Below, piece by piece: positions 61,775 to 64,000 of a stretch of 64,000 bases of DNA. Position 1 is the first letter of the stretch, and every line of letters begins with the position of its first letter. Source of the DNA: Euwallacea fornicatus (taxonomy: Eukaryota > Arthropoda > Insecta > Coleoptera > Curculionidae); the NCBI RefSeq assembly GCF_040115645.1, contig NW_027096015.1, forward strand, positions 682,001 through 746,000, in the 5' to 3' direction. A program made the position numbers and the translations under genes. The notes under the pieces were generated by a model. That model was given only the letters and a program-made list of their open reading frames with translations. It did not search any database and was not told the origin of the DNA.

Positions 61775-64000
61775 CTTAATCAAAGACTCAAATGAACCAT
61801 CTCGACGAGATCTTTAACATAACGTAACACATCATGATTGTATCATCTTGAGTTTCAAAGAAAAATAGTACTTAATCAGCTCAAACATACAAGTTTTGTG
61901 ACTTTTCACATTTTGAAGCTCGATAACTTCGGTCAATGAGGACCAAATTTCTTAATCAAAGACTCAAATGAACCATCTCGACGAGATCTTTTACATAATG
62001 ATACACATCATGATTGTATCATCTTGAGTTTCCACGAAAAATAGTACTTAATCAGCTCAAACATACAAGTTTTGTGACTTTTCACATTTTGAAGCTCGAT
62101 AACTTCGGTCAATGAGGACCAAATTTCTTAATCAAAGACTCAAATGAACCATCTCGACGAGATCTTTAACATGACGTAACACATCATGATTGTATCATCT
62201 TGAGTTTCAACGAAAAATAGTACTTTATGAGCTCAAACATACAAGTTTTGTGACTTTTCACATTTTGAAGCTCGATAACTTCGGTCAATGAGGACCAAAT
62301 TTCTTAATCAAAGACTCAAATGAACCATCTCGACGAGATCTTTAACATGACGTAACACATCATGATTGTATCATCTTGAGTTTCCACGAAAAATAGTACT
62401 TTATGAGCTCAAACATAAAATTTTTGTGACTTTTCACATGTTGAAGCTCGATAACTTCGGTCAATGAGGACCAAATTTCTTAATCAAAGACTCAAATGAA
62501 CCATCTCGACGAGATCTTTAACATAATGATACATATCATGATTGTATCATCTTGAGTTTCCACGAAAAATAGTACTTTATGAGCTCAAACATAAAATTTT
62601 TGTGACTTTTCACATGTTGAAGCTCGATAACTTCGGTCAATGAGGACCAAATTTCTTAATCAAATACTCAAATGAACCATCTCGACGAGATCTTTAACAT
62701 GACGTAACACATCATGATTGTATCATCTTGAGTTTCAAAGAAAAATAGTACTTTATGAGCTCAAACATAAAATTTTTGTGACTTTTCACATGTTGAAGCT
62801 CGATAACTTCGGTCAATGAGGACCAAATTTCTTAATCAAAGACTCAAATGAACCATCTCGACGAGATCTTTAACATGACGTAACACATCATGATTGTATC
62901 ATCTTGAGTTTCAAAGAAAAATAGTACTTTATGAGCTCAAACATACAAGTTTTGTGACTTTTCACACTTTGAAGCTCGATAACTTCGGTCAATGAGGACC
63001 AAATTTCTTAATCAAAGACTCAAATGAACCATCTCGACGAGATCTTTAACATAACGTAACACATCATGATTGTATCATCTTGAGTTTCAAAGAAAAATAG
63101 TACTTTATGAGCTCAATCATAAAATTTTTGTGACTTTTCACATGTTGAAGCTCGATAACTTCGGTCAATGAGGACCAAATTTCTTAATCAAATACTCAAA
63201 TGAACCATCTCGACGAGATCTTTAACATGACATTACACATCATGATTGTATCTTCTTGAGTTTCAAAGAAAAATAGTACTTAATGAGCTCAAACATACAA
63301 GTTTTGTGACTTTTCACGTTTTGAAGCTCGATAACTTCGGTCAATGAGGACCAAATTTCTTAATCAAAGACTCAAATGAACCATCTCGACGAGATCTTTA
63401 ACATAATGATACACATCATGATTGTATCATCTTGAGTTTCCACGAAAAATAGTACTTAATCAGCTCAAACATACAAGTTTTGTGACTTTTCACACTTTGA
63501 AGCTCGATAACTTCGGTCAATGAGGACCAAATTTCTTAATCAAAGACTCAAATGAACCATCTCGACGAGATCTTTAACATAACGTAACACATCATGATTG
63601 TATCATCTTGAGTTTCAAAGAAAAATAGTACTTAATCAGCTCAAACATACAAGTTTTGTGACTTTTCACATGTTGAAGCTCGATAACTTCGGTCAATGAG
63701 GACCAAATTTCTTCTTCAAAGACTCAAATGAACCATCTCGACGAGATCTTTTACATAATGATACACATCATGATTGTATCATCTTGAGTTTCCACGAAAA
63801 ATAGTACTTAATCTGCTCAAACATACAAGTTTTGTGACTTTTCACACTTTGAAGCTCGATAACTTCGGTCAATGAGGACCAAATTTCTTAATCAAAGACT
63901 CAAATGAACCATCTCGACGAGATCTTTAACATGACGTAATACATCATGATTGTATCATCTTGAGATTCAAAGAAAAATAGTACTTTATGAGCTCAATCAT
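61775..64000. repeat. Terminal HOR, copy 3 (partial, cut by window edge)
   Basis: Twelve whole monomers plus 114 bp that follow copy 2 exactly in order: 'tcaacg' 62205, 'gacattac' 63225 and 'cttcttc' 63709 are each 2816 bp from the copy 2 counterparts. I noticed no differences. The array continues past the window edge in the 'gagattc/ctcaatcat' monomer. Confidence 0.85.

Larger units (their letters stand above)
1..64000. repeat. Tandem satellite array, 176-bp monomer, fills window
   Basis: The phrase 'cttaatcaaagactc' and close variants recur every 176 bp (1, 177, 353, 529 and so on) in one orientation to the end of the window. There are 250 monomers from 1 to 44000, one 174-bp monomer at 44001-44174, 112 more at 44175-63886, and a partial one at 63887-64000. 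Both edges are inside the array, so its true length exceeds 64 kb. Single monomers differ from each other at roughly ten linked sites, but monomers of the same type look nearly identical over tens of kilobases. No unique sequence, transposon or gene interrupts it. A period near the plant nucleosome repeat length is typical of centromeric satellites, although subtelomeric, B-chromosome or pericentromeric knob DNA would look similar. The family name and species are not recognised. Confidence 0.99.

Noticed and set aside
1..64000. CRISPR array
   Set aside because: Regular repetition exists, but there are no unique spacers between short repeats; the entire 176-bp unit repeats.
1..64000. Tandemly repeated genes, rRNA spacer or tRNA cluster
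   Set aside because: All frames are closed by stops within about one monomer, and I see no rRNA, 5S or tRNA-like sequence, nor promoter boxes of such genes.
1..64000. Transposon or retroelement insertions (for example centromeric retrotransposons)
   Set aside because: The 176-bp phase is unbroken apart from one 2-bp loss; no terminal repeats, target duplications or foreign sequence are seen.
1..64000. Inverted array segments or strand switches
   Set aside because: Every line I read carries the forward form of 'cttcggtcaatgagg'; its reverse complement was not seen.
1..64000. Assignment to a named centromere satellite (such as Arabidopsis CEN180, rice CentO, soybean CentGm or sedge Tyba)
   Set aside because: I see no convincing match to the families I can recall well, and similar length alone is not evidence. 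A search against plant satellite databases would decide.

Overview
The whole window is one tandem satellite DNA array. A 176-bp monomer, about 33.5% G+C in the first copy, repeats head to tail in one orientation from the first to the last base: 363 whole monomers plus a 114-bp partial one (63887-64000). The phase holds at every point I checked. Monomers start at 1+176n up to 44001 and at 176n-1 afterwards, because one monomer (44001-44174) is 2 bp short. I see no other indel, inversion, mobile-element insertion, credible gene, RNA gene or CRISPR array. The length is close to a plant nucleosome repeat. With local homogenisation and no transposon insertions, this suggests the core of a (peri)centromeric or other heterochromatic array in a eukaryote, most likely a plant. 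I do not recognise the family by name, and neither species nor centromere identity can be settled from sequence alone.

Positions within the monomer (m1-m176) are counted from the 'cttaatc' at base 1. Nearly invariant segments are m12-m37, which includes a 13-bp dyad at m25-m37, and m149-m176, which includes a 7-of-9 resemblance to the CENP-B box at m153-m169. Variation sits at a few linked sites: m11 (G/T), m38, m42, m47-m56, m71, m82-m86, m100-m104, m116/m119, m124/m126, m137/m138, m146-m148 and m167. Two haplotypes dominate at m47-m54, 'gacgtaac/gacgttac' and 'aatgatac'. The second goes with 'tccacg' at m81-m86 in every copy I read.

Monomer types form nested higher-order repeats (HORs) of changing length. 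Bases 1-4928 are mosaic and are partly repeated at 10737-15100. Two 17-mer units lie at 4929-10912 and contain 4-mers. A run of single near-identical monomers lies at 18833-19712. Two 11-mers lie at 19713-23584, 9- and 7-mer derivatives at 24465-31152, and a 13/12/partial HOR at 32737-38192. Near 38.2-38.9 kb the repertoire changes. The left zone carries a marker 'gagcacc' monomer ten times, last at 37830; the right zone carries 'ctcaatcat' monomers from 39001 on, which I did not see to the left. The right zone has a 2-mer, 5-mers (47519-51038) and three 18/16/partial HOR copies (55791-64000). Copies differ by whole monomers, and chimeric monomers mark the joins, as expected for in-register unequal exchange and gene conversion. 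The only open reading frame of note (51982-52188) results from one base change that removes a stop codon and is not a gene. HOR calls rest on reading diagnostic variants by eye, not on a computed alignment.
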